A stretch of DNA of 64,000 bases from Lachnospiraceae bacterium. GTDB taxonomy: Bacteria; Bacillota; Clostridia; Lachnospirales; Lachnospiraceae. Shown piece by piece: positions 1-9,121 of the stretch (the first letter of the stretch is position 1; each line of letters opens with the position of its first letter). The stretch lies in NCBI GenBank assembly GCA_910575555.1, contig CAJTFX010000024.1, forward strand, positions 1-64,000, written 5' to 3'. The notes under the pieces are model-generated. The model did no database searches. It was given only the letters and a program-made list of their open reading frames with translations, and was not told the DNA's origin. A program made the translations under genes and the position numbers.

Positions 1-105
1 CACTTCTCGGAATATCAGTTAGAAAGGCTATAGCCTTTCCGTCACTTTTACCTCTTTGCAGGAAAATCCCACGCAGAGTTTATATGCGACAACGTGTCGC
101 TGCAC
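1..105 (-). mobile_element. Putative 5' end of a group II intron inserted in virD4
   Basis: The VirD4 reading frame is normal up to ...GARLAPFD and then runs into unrelated sequence that stops at 80. Read on the minus strand, the foreign part starts at 105 with GTGCAGCGACACG, close to the GUGYG start of bacterial group II introns. It contains short stems (GCGACA/TGTCGC at 86-100). Exon 1 would end in GACA; the next family residues are usually I-[RQ]-E, so splicing to an exon starting TCC would restore Asp-Ile. The intron body and any reverse transcriptase would lie left of the window. Another kind of insertion cannot be excluded. Confidence 0.45.
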
Positions 106-1270
106 TGTCAAATGGCGCTAACCTGGCTCCACAGCTAATTAAGATAGATTTTGAGGTTTTGCCCGCCGCCAGTTTAAATTTCTTATATTGCCGCACTGCA
201 AAGTGTTCCGGCTTCTCTTTTTCCAATTCCTCAAATAATTCATCCACGGCATTTTTAAATTCTTCATCGTCCTCCCGTGTCTCCGAAGCATTGATAAACT
301 CTAACAGCGTAGAGAAATTCTGTTCTTCCTCCGGCGCTTCATAATAGATATAGCCGATCAATGCACAGTACAGGAGCCGCTCTGCTTTCGTCCAGAAATC
401 CTCGGAAGATTTCTCTCCTTCCCCTTTCGTATTTGCGATGATGGTATTCACCAGTTTCAAAATATCTTTTTCCGAGCGGATATACTGGAACGGATTGTAG
501 TGCATACTTTTTTTGAAATTGATGGTATTTAAAACCTTGATTTTATACGGTTCATAAACAACCTTCCCATTTTTATCCCGTACCGCTTTCCCATCTTTCA
601 TCTTCGGTGTGCCGCGCTTTAACATCTCCCCGCATTCGACTAAGATCGTGCCTTTCGGATCGGTAACACAATAGCTGACATTTGGCGTCATCTGCATGAG
701 CTGCGGCTTGACATAGAACCGTGTCTTGCCGCTCCCACTCCCGCCGATAATGATTACATTTTTATTTCTCGCATACTTTGGCTGCTTCGGCCTGCTGTTC
801 ATGGTAAGGCGTTCCGTCTGCGTCAGGAGGATGTTATTCTCAAATACCGGGTCTATGTATGGGGCAATGTCTTTCGGCGTCCCCCATCTTGCAGAGCCGT
901 ACTCCACTCCCTGCCGGTACTTCTTCGCATTTTTGCCTTTCAGATATACCATGAGCTTCACCGCCACCGCCCCGGTTGCTCCGGCCAGTAAATCAATGCC
1001 GTGGGTACTCGGAAATGGATTTTCAAACGCCAGTTGGAAATTTAAGAACAGCGCCATTGCCTTATCCATCAGGGAATCCCCTATGCAATGGCGGTACAGC
1101 CATGCTGATTTATCCACCAGATAAAACACAATCCCATAAGGGATATTCAGCATTACCAGGCGTTTCATATCTACGGGAGGCATTTTCTCCCGGATCATGC
1201 TTTTTATTTTCCCGGACAATGGCACGGATCTTTTCCCTGCGGCAGGTTTCTTTTTCTGTTTCCCACTCAA
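80..1270 (-). CDS. virD4: VirD4/TraG-type coupling ATPase, interrupted after about 388 residues
   Basis: Type IV coupling protein that links the relaxosome to the mating channel at the inner membrane. Hydrophobic segments lie near residues 38-54 and 92-110. A Walker A motif, GGSGSGKT, is at 176-183, followed by VTDPKG typical of the TraG/VirD4 family. Family members have about 600 residues. This frame ends at 396, and the last eight residues are not family-like because the gene is interrupted at position 105, probably by a group II intron. The start is TTG (1270-1268), overlapping the TGA stop of the PcfB gene, so translation is probably coupled. If the intron splices, the gene may be functional; otherwise it is a truncated pseudogene missing the Walker B region. 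Confidence 0.85.
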   Translation of the reverse strand: MSGKQKKKPAAGKRSVPLSGKIKSMIREKMPPVDMKRLVMLNIPYGIVFYLVDKSAWLYRHCIGDSLMDKAMALFLNFQLAFENPFPSTHGIDLLAGATGAVAVKLMVYLKGKNAKKYRQGVEYGSARWGTPKDIAPYIDPVFENNILLTQTERLTMNSRPKQPKYARNKNVIIIGGSGSGKTRFYVKPQLMQMTPNVSYCVTDPKGTILVECGEMLKRGTPKMKDGKAVRDKNGKVVYEPYKIKVLNTINFKKSMHYNPFQYIRSEKDILKLVNTIIANTKGEGEKSSEDFWTKAERLLYCALIGYIYYEAPEEEQNFSTLLEFINASETREDDEEFKNAVDELFEELEKEKPEHFAVRQYKKFKLAAGKTSKSILISCGARLAPFDSAATRCRI

Positions 1271-1785
1271 TGCTCCGGCCCCCGTTCCTTCTGTTTTGTC
1301 TTTTCCAGTTCCCTGTGCTTCGCCGTCCGCTCCTTTGCCTGCTCCAGTTTCTTCCGGATTGACGGCTTTTTGCTTTTTGCCAGCGACTTCCCGGTGTATT
1401 CCTTAAACGCCGCCGTCATAACGTCCACATCTTTCGCCTTGAAGAAGACAAAATAGCGGGGCGGGGAGATGGACGTGTCTTTTTTCAGGCTGAAATCAAT
1501 GCCGTATTTCCGGGCGCATTTCTCAAATGACTTGATATTCCCATCCGTCACCTCGATGTTGGACAGCTGGCAGTCCTGCCGCATCAGTTTTTCCATGCTC
1601 TGTTTCCCACGGTAGATCACATCTCCTTTTCCGACATTTTTCTCCGTCTTTCTCTGTTTATCCTCCCGCTTTTCCTGCTCCATTTTTGCCAGCGCTTTTT
1701 GCAGGGCGGCTTTCAGTATCCTTGCGGAAATCTTTCCGCCATTGACGCACAGCGATACGGTTTTCTCATTTACCTCGTCCTGCAA
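1267..1785 (-). CDS. PcfB/DUF3801 family conjugation protein
   Basis: 172 residues, basic, matching the PcfB (DUF3801) family that sits directly before the coupling protein in many Gram-positive conjugative elements. In pCF10, PcfB is thought to help recruit relaxosome components to the VirD4-like PcfC. Visible features are a charged N-terminal helix (ILKAALQKAL...), a conserved middle with LMRQDCQLSNIEV and YGIDFSLKKD, and a lysine/glutamate-rich tail. The start is TTG at 1785 with AGGAGGGGG about nine bases upstream. It overlaps the end of the cysteine-rich gene by 20 bases and the start of virD4 by 4, so the three form one translational unit. Confidence 0.85.
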   Translation of the reverse strand: MQDEVNEKTVSLCVNGGKISARILKAALQKALAKMEQEKREDKQRKTEKNVGKGDVIYRGKQSMEKLMRQDCQLSNIEVTDGNIKSFEKCARKYGIDFSLKKDTSISPPRYFVFFKAKDVDVMTAAFKEYTGKSLAKSKKPSIRKKLEQAKERTAKHRELEKTKQKERGPEH

Positions 1786-2119
1786 AATGTTCCCCCTCCT
1801 TTCCTGCGGTTTGTTTTTTCTCCCTCATCTCCCACAAAATCTTCTGTATGCAGTAGCCGATGCAGGGGGAATGCCTGCCGTAAGGGCAGCTTTGGCAGAC
1901 GCCAGGGCTGTCTTTATCCTGTTTCTGTTGGAATGTCTTTTCCGGCACAGTCCCCGGTATCGGGATTTCTTCCGGCAGAAGGTAATAACATTCCTCCTGG
2001 CCGCACCCTTTCCGTTTCCCTTTCCAGAAATAACAGTGCTTACAGTCACCCGGCCTGTCTTCCGCATACTTCCTGCTATCCCCCGCCGGGTTCCGGCTGT
2101 CTGCTTTTCCTGCCTGCAT
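1766..2119 (-). CDS. Cysteine-rich protein of conjugative elements, unknown function
   Basis: 117 residues with two cysteine clusters: CKHCYFW with a following CGQEEC, and CQSCPYGRHSPCIGYC. The arrangement looks like a metal-binding fold, but I cannot name a family with certainty. ATG at 2119 follows AAGGGG, and the frame overlaps the PcfB gene downstream, which supports a role in the conjugation module. A competing frame at 1825-2196 lacks such pattern and is judged a shadow. The function is unknown; zinc binding is inferred only from cysteine spacing. Confidence 0.6.
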   Translation of the reverse strand: MQAGKADSRNPAGDSRKYAEDRPGDCKHCYFWKGKRKGCGQEECYYLLPEEIPIPGTVPEKTFQQKQDKDSPGVCQSCPYGRHSPCIGYCIQKILWEMREKKQTAGKEGEHFAGRGK

Positions 2120-2182
2120 CCCATTCCCCTTTCTGTTTTATTTCTTCCATATGCCTCTCCCCCTTTCCATATGGGATTTGCC

Positions 2183-2223
2183 GCTGACAGCCCCATAAAT
2201 AAATGTTGGGGTCAGCTGTCAGC
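2183..2223. promoter_or_regulatory. Inverted repeat upstream of the cysteine-rich gene
   Basis: GCTGACA at 2183-2189 pairs with TGTCAGC at 2217-2223, and CCCCA pairs with TGGGG inside it. This is a strong stem in the leader of the conjugation genes. It could be an operator or an RNA hairpin; it has no T-run, so it is not an obvious terminator. Confidence 0.5.
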
Positions 2224-2245
2224 CGCTTTCCCATATAAAACGGCA

Positions 2246-2278
2246 TGAAAAAGCGCTTACAGTTTTTTCTGTAAACGC
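2246..2278 (-). terminator. Intrinsic terminator after the adhesin gene
   Basis: On the minus strand GCGTTTACAG and CTGTAAGCGC form a ten-pair stem (one G-T) around an A-rich loop, followed by TTTTTC. It lies 60 bases past the stop of the adhesin gene and separates it from the conjugation genes. Confidence 0.75.
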
Positions 2279-2337
2279 CCGTATGCCGTACTATTTTTTT
2301 CTGTCACGGGCAACTGCCCGGCTCCCTCCAAATGCTG

Positions 2338-5300
2338 TCAGTCCCCCTTCCTTTTTCTGTAAAATAAGATGATAGAGCTTCCAATGCCGCAGGCTGCGAT
2401 CCCGGCCAAGGCAATCCATAACCAGAACGGCCTTTCATCCCCGGTTTTTGGCGTCCCGGCAGGCGGTGTTTCCGGTTTCGGCGTTTCCTTCGGCTGATCC
2501 GGCTTGTCCGGCTCCGCCTCATCCTTCATCACAACCTTCTGGATCTCCCTGGTGTCTTTGACTTCAAACTTCACATCCTCCGCCACAAGGTAGCCGTCCG
2601 GCGCACTTTCCTCATGCAGCGTATATTTCCCAACCGGAAGCATTTCTATATAATGCGGTTTCTTTTTGGAAGTCCAGCTTTCCACTGCTTTCCCGTTTTT
2701 GTCCAGGATGGTAAGTTTTGCCCCCGGCAGCTCCTTCCCGGTTATGTCTGTCTTGGAGATCTCCACTTTCGTCACATCATCCTTCATCTCCACTTTCTGC
2801 ACTTCGCCTGTATTCTCCACGGTAAACTCAATGCTTTCTGCAGTCACATACCCGTCTGCAGGCTGTGTCTCTGTCATGGTATATTTCTTACCAACTACTA
2901 ATTCCCTGATGATGTGCGGTTCCTTTCCGGAAACCCATTCATCCACAAGATTGCCGTCCTCATCCGTTACCTTAAGCTTCGCACCCTCTATCTCTTTGCC
3001 ATCCGTAAGGGATGTTTTGGTAAACTCAAATACCGTAGGCACATTTTCAAAGGCAAATTCATAGGGAATGCTTTCCTGTTCCGCCCCTCCATAAGTGAAG
3101 TCAAATTCCTGCACCTCGCCCTCACTGGTAAATCCCGGGGCCGGAGCGGTTTCCTTCACGTAATAGGGGAACCCAATCGGCAGGTCAGCCGCAAATGACA
3201 GCTTGCCGTCTTTATCCGTGGCTTTTTCCTCAATTACCGTATCTGCGTCGATGATCACCTTGCCGTCTTTATTGGTGATGTCCTCTTTCGCACAAAGCGC
3301 AAATACCGTCCCTTCCACCGCGCGGTCAGAATCCTTCTCGGTTTTCATTACATTCACTTCCGCTTTCTGACGCTTATTCTGCCAGTCCGTAGAGAAGGTG
3401 ACAACTGCGGTGTCCTGGTCACGGTAAGTCAGGTCGATCTCCCGGATCTCTCCGTCCAGGACATAGCCCTCTGCCGTTTCCTTCTCCTTCACATAATATT
3501 TCCCAAGAGGCAGGTTTTCCAGTTTCGCAATCCCGGTATCGTCCGTAATGATCGTGTCTACCAGTTCATCCTTTTTATAGTGATCGTCACTCTCCCCGTC
3601 TGCCGCCTTTATATCCTCCAAAGCATACACTTCAAAGGTAACGTCTTTCAGTGAGCCGGTGACATATCCAAACAGATGCGTGATCCAGCCGCCGATGCTG
3701 TCAAGCAACGATACATTCTCTAAAAATTCCCCTTCTTTGTTGATCAGGAGCGTGCCTGTCGGCACACCGTCCTTCATCTCCACTTTCTGGATCTCAGCCG
3801 TATCTTCCACCGTAAACGTGATCTCTTCTGCCTTTAAATATCCATAAGGCGCTAATTCCTCCCGGAGCGTATAAGTTTCCCCGACGGTCAGCCGCTCAAT
3901 GATATGTTCCTCTCCTTTGACGGATTTCCATGTATCTACGGTATTCCCATCTTTGTCAAAGACAGTCAGCGTTGCCCCTTCCAGTTCCACGCCTGTTGCA
4001 AGGTCTGTCTTTTTAACGGAAACGGTTGTCGGCTCATTCTCAAATTCAGAAATGTATTCCGCTACCTTCACATCCTGCCCTTGATAAGCTGCAGATACTT
4101 CAATGGTTTCATCGGAAGATACATAGCCTGCAGGAGCCTGTTCCTCCCGGATGTAATATTCCCCGAAAGGCAGATCCAAGTCAAAGACTACCCGTCCATC
4201 TTCCCCGGTCATGGCTTCCCCAAGCAGCGTATCCGCCTTTACGATCACTTCCCCATGTGCCAGAATGTCAGCTTTGGCATACAGCCCAAAGACTGCGCCT
4301 TCTACTGTTGCTCCATTCTCTGCGTCTTTCTTCACCACTGCAATCTCCACCCTCTGGCGGTCATTCTCAAATGTGGCTGCCTGTTCGATGATCGGCGTAT
4401 TCTGGTCTGCGTAAGCAAAAGTAATCGTCTGCGCCTCTCCATTCAGCACAAACCCTTCCGGGGCTTTTGTTTCCTCCACCCGGTATGCGCCAAGCGGAAG
4501 GTTTTCAATCAATGCTTTCCCATCTTTATCTGTCATCAGCGTATCCACCAGCGTGCCGGAAGCATATTCTAAGATACGGTTCCCGTTTTCATCTTTCTGG
4601 AAATCAGCGGTATAAATATCCTCTGCCGCATAGACTTTGAACTCTGCGCCCTCCAGGTTCTCTGTTTCATATCGGAAATCTTTATCATCATACCGGTCCA
4701 GCACTCCGCCTTTCTTCACGATATGCAGTTCGCCCTTGACCGGATGGTTTTCATAGACAACATCAATGATAACGTCCCCCGACACATCGTCCATCTGGTA
4801 CAGCGTATCGGAATCCACGGATACTTCATAATAATTCTCATTCAATGTATATCCGGGCGGGGCATTGACTTCTTCAATGCGGTAATGCCCGATCTTCAGG
4901 TTCTGCGGCAGGATCAGATAACCCTCGCTGTCTGTAAAATAGGATTTATGCGTTACCACGGTCGGGTAGGTCGTCACCTGCTCCACGTATTTTTCATTGT
5001 CCAGGTCATATACCTTGAACTCTGTATTTTCTGCAAGCACGGCCTTTTTCGTTTCATCGTCCTGCTTCACGATCCTCAGCTTCGCTTCAAATTCATCGTC
5101 CAGAAGCACCCGCCACACCTGCGGCGTTGCCGGCTTATGCTCTGTGACATGCACAAGGAAATCCCTGACCGGCGTGTAATTATGCGGCGTGGTTGTTTCC
5201 TTCACAATGTACGTTCCGAACGGGAGCGGGATGCTGCAGGCGTAGCCGCTTTCATCGGTGAATATCTCCGTTGCCCCATTCTCCCCGATTGCCACAGGTT

Positions 5301-8265
5301 CAGCGGAATCAAGATCATATCCGCCATTTTCCTTTGTGTCCAGGGAAGATACCAGCCATGCCGTAAACCCTGCGCCGGATAATAGGTCTGCATCGGTCTT
5401 CCCATTGTCCGCTGCCTTGATGATCTGGAACGGCTGCTTTTTCACCTGTTCCGGGGATGTGCAGTCACGTTCTACCGTAGCCACCAAATCCCCCTCATAG
5501 CTGCAGGCCAGGCCATATTCCGTTTCATCCGCCAGATAACCCGTAGGCGGCGTGATCTCTTTCACAAAATACTCCCCAAGGTATAAATCTGTAATCTCCG
5601 CCCTGCCCTCTTTATCTGTAGTCAGTGTTCCCACCTGTTCCCCGGCTTTATAAAGGATGCCTGTTTTTTTATCCGGGTGCAGGATGTCATTCCTTGCATA
5701 CAGTCCGTAAACGGCATGTTCCAGCGTTGCGTCCCCCTGCGGGATATTTTTGTTGGTTTCCTTATCCTTCTTCTGCAGGCGGATCGTGGCATTGACACGC
5801 TCATTGGCAAAGATATGTGAGAAGGTCACTTTCGCCTCCGTGTCATTGGTATAGCTGAACCGGAAAGAATATATATCTTCCGTATTCCTGACATATCCTT
5901 CCGGAGCCTGGATCTCCTTTATCTCATATTCAAATTCAATCGGAATATCTGCAGAAAATAATGCATTGCCGTCATTGTCTGTCGTTGCCTTGTCAAGCAG
6001 CGTCCCTTTGGATACAACAACATTCCCATCTGCATTGGTGATATTTTCTGCGGTATACAGCCCGAAGATTCCCCCTGCAAGTCCATTTCCCGTATCCTTA
6101 TCCTTCTTTACCACACGCACTTCTGCTTTCTGCCTGTCATTTAAGAATGTAGTGTCAGAAAATGCCGCCTCCGCCATCTGCCCGGCATAAGTGACCGCCA
6201 CATCTTTGCTTTCCCCTTTGTTGTAGAAATTCTTCGGGGCCTGCATTTCTTTTACCCGGTATGTGCCGAGATGCAGGTTTTTCAGCGTCACAGAGCCATT
6301 GTCCCCGGTCGTAAGGTTTTCCGCCACCAGCTCCCCGGCTTTGTAGACAACAGAGCCGTAAGGCGTGGTAATGTCTTTTGCCGCATAGACATTGAATACA
6401 GCGCCTTTCTGCCTGCGCCCCTCATAGTGGAACGCCACGCCGTTTTCATTGGAATCTGCGCCTGCTAAAACTTCCCCCTCCTTATATACGGTCAGATTCC
6501 CAAGCTGTTCCACATCCGGCACGGTCGTGGAAGCTGTCTGCCCGGCTTTCAGCGTGACGTTATAAGCCGTCGCATTGTAACGGTATCCTGCCGGGGCTGT
6601 GATCTCCTTTAAATATACAGTGTCCTGCGTCTTGATTACCTCCACGGTGGAAGCGCCATTGCTGTCCGTTGCCGGCATCCGTGTGATGAGCTGTGTGCAG
6701 GCTTTGTCCTTATAGATCCCGAACACTGCCCCGGCCAGCTTCACGCTCCCCTTCTGCGCATCCACTTTGACCACCTTCACCTTTGCGGTCTCTACCCATT
6801 TCACAGAGAACTCCACATATTTTTCATCCGTGACGCCCTCCCCGAACACAAGCGCCAGATCCTGGCTGGCTGCCCCAGTCGTGATCTTGTAGGCAGAATA
6901 ATCCTTTGTGACCTTCCCCTTCATCCTGGACGACCAGGAGGCCGCCACATCGGATGCCTGGGTAAGGGGTGCGGAAAGGTAGAACTTTGTCCCTCCTGCA
7001 ACCTCGACGTCAGCGCCCGCCTTGCTTGTCTTGCCTGTCGTCACGTTATGGAACTTCACGCCGTCCGGCAGCTTCATCGTGACCATCTGCAGCTCGTCCG
7101 CTTTAAATCTGATCTCCTTCGTCCTCTGGATGTTCCCGTCCACATAAGCTGTTGCATCCGCATCAGAAAATTCCATCTCAACGTCCGGGATCTCAGGCTG
7201 CCCCATGCAGTAATCATAAAGCTCCATCGCAAGCGCCCGCCCGGTATCGTTTGCGCCGGAAAATGCGTCGCTGCTTCCGTTCGCGTGGCTCGCCGCCATA
7301 TGGGTAAGGATGAAACGCTGCCCTGCCGAAAAATCCGGATGCTTTTCTGCGAAAAAACCTTCCTCCCCGCTGGCTTTCGTGCCATAATAGCAGACTTTCG
7401 CAAGCGCCTTCTTATCCTTCAGCTTGGAAATGCTGTATGTCCCGCTCCCCGGCGAATTGACGGATGGCTGTATGCAGTAGGCAGTTGCCGAGATGCCGCC
7501 GAACTGCACGGTATACTTATAGGTCAGGTAGCTGCCGTACCCATAATCGGCATAGCGGTAACAGTCGCCCCTCGTCACCGTCACCTGCTCCACAGACCTT
7601 GCCGCCGCTGATGCATAAAAGGTGATGCTTTCCCCTTCCTCCATAGCCATCAGGTCGATCCCCTGTTCCTCTGCCTGACGGATGGCTCCTTCCGCCGTCA
7701 GCCCCGGTTCCTCCTCTTCCCCGGTTTCCTCCTGCGTGTCTGCTGCGCTGCCCCCGGTTTCCGCAGGCTCCCTGGGCTGGCTGCCATTCACAGACACCCT
7801 GTCCATTTTCTGTCTGACAATGATGTCCCGGCTGATATGGTAAAATGGGTTCTTACTGGCCGGCTCTACAAAATAAACCGCTTTGTAAGTCCCCGCCTTC
7901 CCAATGTCAAACTTTTCCCCGCCTTTATCCTTTGCCTCATGGAATGTGACCTTTACTTTATCCGGCGAGAACTCTATGCCGGATAGGTCATGTTCCACGT
8001 CAAAGCCGCTGCCAATGTCTACGGTATGGTTTCCCGCAGCCACAATTTCATCCGCATCCAGTTTTCCCTTTACCTTCTCCAAAGCCGGGTACTCTGCTTC
8101 ATAAGCCGCAGGCTCCGGCCCTGCCGCATAAGCCCCCAATGGCTGTAAGAAGGCTGACAGGACCGTGGCCACCGACAGCAGGCCGGATATGATCCTCTTT
8201 ACGTTTCCTTTCAATATATTTTGTCCCTCTCTTTCTTTCCTGTGCAGCTCTAAGGCTGCTGTCAT
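2338..8265 (-). CDS. Giant SpaA/Cna-B repeat surface adhesin with sortase signal
   Basis: Cell-wall protein of about 1975 residues. A signal peptide (GNVKRIISGLLSVATVLSAF...GAYA) leads into an N-terminal module with a thioester-domain look (YCIQP and AGQRFILTHM). Then follow about 13 SpaA/Cna-B-like repeats, each beginning with a (V/I)xKxD-type strand and ending in the G-x-Y-x-(L/V)-x-E-x-x-A-P-x-G-Y signature, which normally carries a Lys-Asn isopeptide bond. The C-terminus has TPKTGD, a membrane segment and RKRKGD, a sortase signal with Thr in place of Leu. ATG 8265 is taken. TTG at 8214 has a better ribosome site (AGAGAGGG) and would put the signal peptide at the very N-terminus. A frame open back to 8427 seems too long. 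It probably mediates host or cell-cell contact during transfer. No sortase gene is in the window. Confidence 0.85.
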   Translation of the reverse strand: MTAALELHRKEREGQNILKGNVKRIISGLLSVATVLSAFLQPLGAYAAGPEPAAYEAEYPALEKVKGKLDADEIVAAGNHTVDIGSGFDVEHDLSGIEFSPDKVKVTFHEAKDKGGEKFDIGKAGTYKAVYFVEPASKNPFYHISRDIIVRQKMDRVSVNGSQPREPAETGGSAADTQEETGEEEEPGLTAEGAIRQAEEQGIDLMAMEEGESITFYASAAARSVEQVTVTRGDCYRYADYGYGSYLTYKYTVQFGGISATAYCIQPSVNSPGSGTYSISKLKDKKALAKVCYYGTKASGEEGFFAEKHPDFSAGQRFILTHMAASHANGSSDAFSGANDTGRALAMELYDYCMGQPEIPDVEMEFSDADATAYVDGNIQRTKEIRFKADELQMVTMKLPDGVKFHNVTTGKTSKAGADVEVAGGTKFYLSAPLTQASDVAASWSSRMKGKVTKDYSAYKITTGAASQDLALVFGEGVTDEKYVEFSVKWVETAKVKVVKVDAQKGSVKLAGAVFGIYKDKACTQLITRMPATDSNGASTVEVIKTQDTVYLKEITAPAGYRYNATAYNVTLKAGQTASTTVPDVEQLGNLTVYKEGEVLAGADSNENGVAFHYEGRRQKGAVFNVYAAKDITTPYGSVVYKAGELVAENLTTGDNGSVTLKNLHLGTYRVKEMQAPKNFYNKGESKDVAVTYAGQMAEAAFSDTTFLNDRQKAEVRVVKKDKDTGNGLAGGIFGLYTAENITNADGNVVVSKGTLLDKATTDNDGNALFSADIPIEFEYEIKEIQAPEGYVRNTEDIYSFRFSYTNDTEAKVTFSHIFANERVNATIRLQKKDKETNKNIPQGDATLEHAVYGLYARNDILHPDKKTGILYKAGEQVGTLTTDKEGRAEITDLYLGEYFVKEITPPTGYLADETEYGLACSYEGDLVATVERDCTSPEQVKKQPFQIIKAADNGKTDADLLSGAGFTAWLVSSLDTKENGGYDLDSAEPVAIGENGATEIFTDESGYACSIPLPFGTYIVKETTTPHNYTPVRDFLVHVTEHKPATPQVWRVLLDDEFEAKLRIVKQDDETKKAVLAENTEFKVYDLDNEKYVEQVTTYPTVVTHKSYFTDSEGYLILPQNLKIGHYRIEEVNAPPGYTLNENYYEVSVDSDTLYQMDDVSGDVIIDVVYENHPVKGELHIVKKGGVLDRYDDKDFRYETENLEGAEFKVYAAEDIYTADFQKDENGNRILEYASGTLVDTLMTDKDGKALIENLPLGAYRVEETKAPEGFVLNGEAQTITFAYADQNTPIIEQAATFENDRQRVEIAVVKKDAENGATVEGAVFGLYAKADILAHGEVIVKADTLLGEAMTGEDGRVVFDLDLPFGEYYIREEQAPAGYVSSDETIEVSAAYQGQDVKVAEYISEFENEPTTVSVKKTDLATGVELEGATLTVFDKDGNTVDTWKSVKGEEHIIERLTVGETYTLREELAPYGYLKAEEITFTVEDTAEIQKVEMKDGVPTGTLLINKEGEFLENVSLLDSIGGWITHLFGYVTGSLKDVTFEVYALEDIKAADGESDDHYKKDELVDTIITDDTGIAKLENLPLGKYYVKEKETAEGYVLDGEIREIDLTYRDQDTAVVTFSTDWQNKRQKAEVNVMKTEKDSDRAVEGTVFALCAKEDITNKDGKVIIDADTVIEEKATDKDGKLSFAADLPIGFPYYVKETAPAPGFTSEGEVQEFDFTYGGAEQESIPYEFAFENVPTVFEFTKTSLTDGKEIEGAKLKVTDEDGNLVDEWVSGKEPHIIRELVVGKKYTMTETQPADGYVTAESIEFTVENTGEVQKVEMKDDVTKVEISKTDITGKELPGAKLTILDKNGKAVESWTSKKKPHYIEMLPVGKYTLHEESAPDGYLVAEDVKFEVKDTREIQKVVMKDEAEPDKPDQPKETPKPETPPAGTPKTGDERPFWLWIALAGIAACGIGSSIILFYRKRKGD

Positions 8266-8356
8266 TCTGTCTTTCCGCTTGTTTTCTTCCCTACATTCCC
8301 ATAAACGCCCGTCCCCCTTCCTGCTTTTATTTGCGCTGCCAGCCGATAACAGCACA

Positions 8357-8476
8357 TCAATACAGGAAAGCCCCCTGCCCCGGCACATTAAAACACGTCG
8401 GTTCAAAAAGGCTTCCCTGCATGGCATCTGCTGTTATCCAGCCCGGTTCCCCGGACTGTTTTTTTATATTGAGCAT
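8357..8476 (-). CDS. Small protein upstream of the adhesin, unknown
   Basis: A 39-residue frame starting ATG at 8476 with GGGAGGG ten bases upstream, and ending FNVPGQGAFLY just before the adhesin leader. The composition (WITADAMQGSLFEP) looks like a real globular peptide rather than a shadow, and its position suggests co-transcription with the adhesin. I do not recognise the family. It could also be a regulatory leader peptide. Confidence 0.35.
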   Translation of the reverse strand: MLNIKKQSGEPGWITADAMQGSLFEPTCFNVPGQGAFLY

Positions 8477-8899
8477 TTTCCTGTGTCCCTCCCAGACCCG
8501 TTCCCTGCCCCGGCTTCTCTTTCCTGGGGCGTTTCCTCCGGCAAGGCGCGCGAAAATGCACACTCAATGCCAGGTATCAATCTGGGCAGGATATGAAATT
8601 TTCAAGGTCCGGTGAAAGGGGAGATCTTTGGATTGTAATAGTTGGAAATTTTTCAGAAATGCTGCCCTTTCACTAATCGCAGACTGGAGAGGGCAAAATG
8701 TAAGGGGTTTTGGAAATTTTTTTAAGAAATGTATGGGAAATCATTTGAAATAGAAATTTGGGACAGATTGTGGTAGAATAACCCATAGAAAAACTGCCCC
8801 ACAGCAGGCATATTGATGGCGTTTTCTTGAAAAATAGCCATAAGAACAAAAGAGGGGAGATTTTTTGCCCTGTCCTCAGAAAGAAAAGAGGTGAGTAGG
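8477..8899. other. Intergenic region, 423 bases
   Basis: This lies between the minus-strand adhesin block and a plus-strand small ORF, so it should hold divergent promoters. I see no consensus promoter pair that I would defend and no large repeat. An antisense frame at 8722-8940 is low-complexity and hydrophobic and is not called. Confidence 0.5.
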
Positions 8900-9007
8900 A
8901 TGGATGATATGAAATGGCATAAATACAGCTCCATCATCATGCTTGTCAGTGCATTGGTATGTATTTATTCCGGACACAGGATAGTGGGAAAGAAAAACAA
9001 AAAATAG
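8900..9007 (+). CDS. Small membrane peptide, unknown
   Basis: A 35-residue frame: a short charged N-terminus (MDDMKWHKYSS), one hydrophobic stretch (IIMLVSALVCIYSG) and a basic tail (KKNKK). ATG 8900 is preceded by AAGAGGTGAG at good spacing, and a perfect plus-strand terminator follows seven bases after the stop. That combination supports a real short transcript. It could be a small membrane protein or a type I toxin-like peptide; no antitoxin RNA can be shown. Confidence 0.5.
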   Translation: MDDMKWHKYSSIIMLVSALVCIYSGHRIVGKKNKK

Positions 9008-9013
9008 GATAGC

Positions 9014-9060
9014 AAAGGAAGCGCCTGGCATCTTTAAAACGCCTGTACGCTTCCTTTTTA
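9014..9060 (+). terminator. Intrinsic terminator of the small plus-strand ORF
   Basis: AAAGGAAGCG at 9014-9023 pairs with CGCTTCCTTT at 9048-9057 and runs into TTTTTA. It sits directly after the 35-residue frame. Confidence 0.75.
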
Positions 9061-9121
9061 GTTCTTATACAGCATATATATTGCAGAAACAATCCGGCAT
9101 ACAGCAAACATTTCCCAGGAG

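Noticed and set aside
1825-2196. 123-residue minus-strand frame upstream of the PcfB gene
   Set aside because: It competes with the 117-residue cysteine-rich frame, which has better residue patterning, a ribosome site and an overlap with the next gene.
3904-5382. Several long plus-strand frames within the adhesin gene
   Set aside because: They are shadows of the repetitive SpaA coding sequence; codon composition and lack of start signals argue against them.
8722-8940. 72-residue hydrophobic minus-strand frame
   Set aside because: It overlaps the promoter and start of the better-supported plus-strand 35-residue frame and has no ribosome site.
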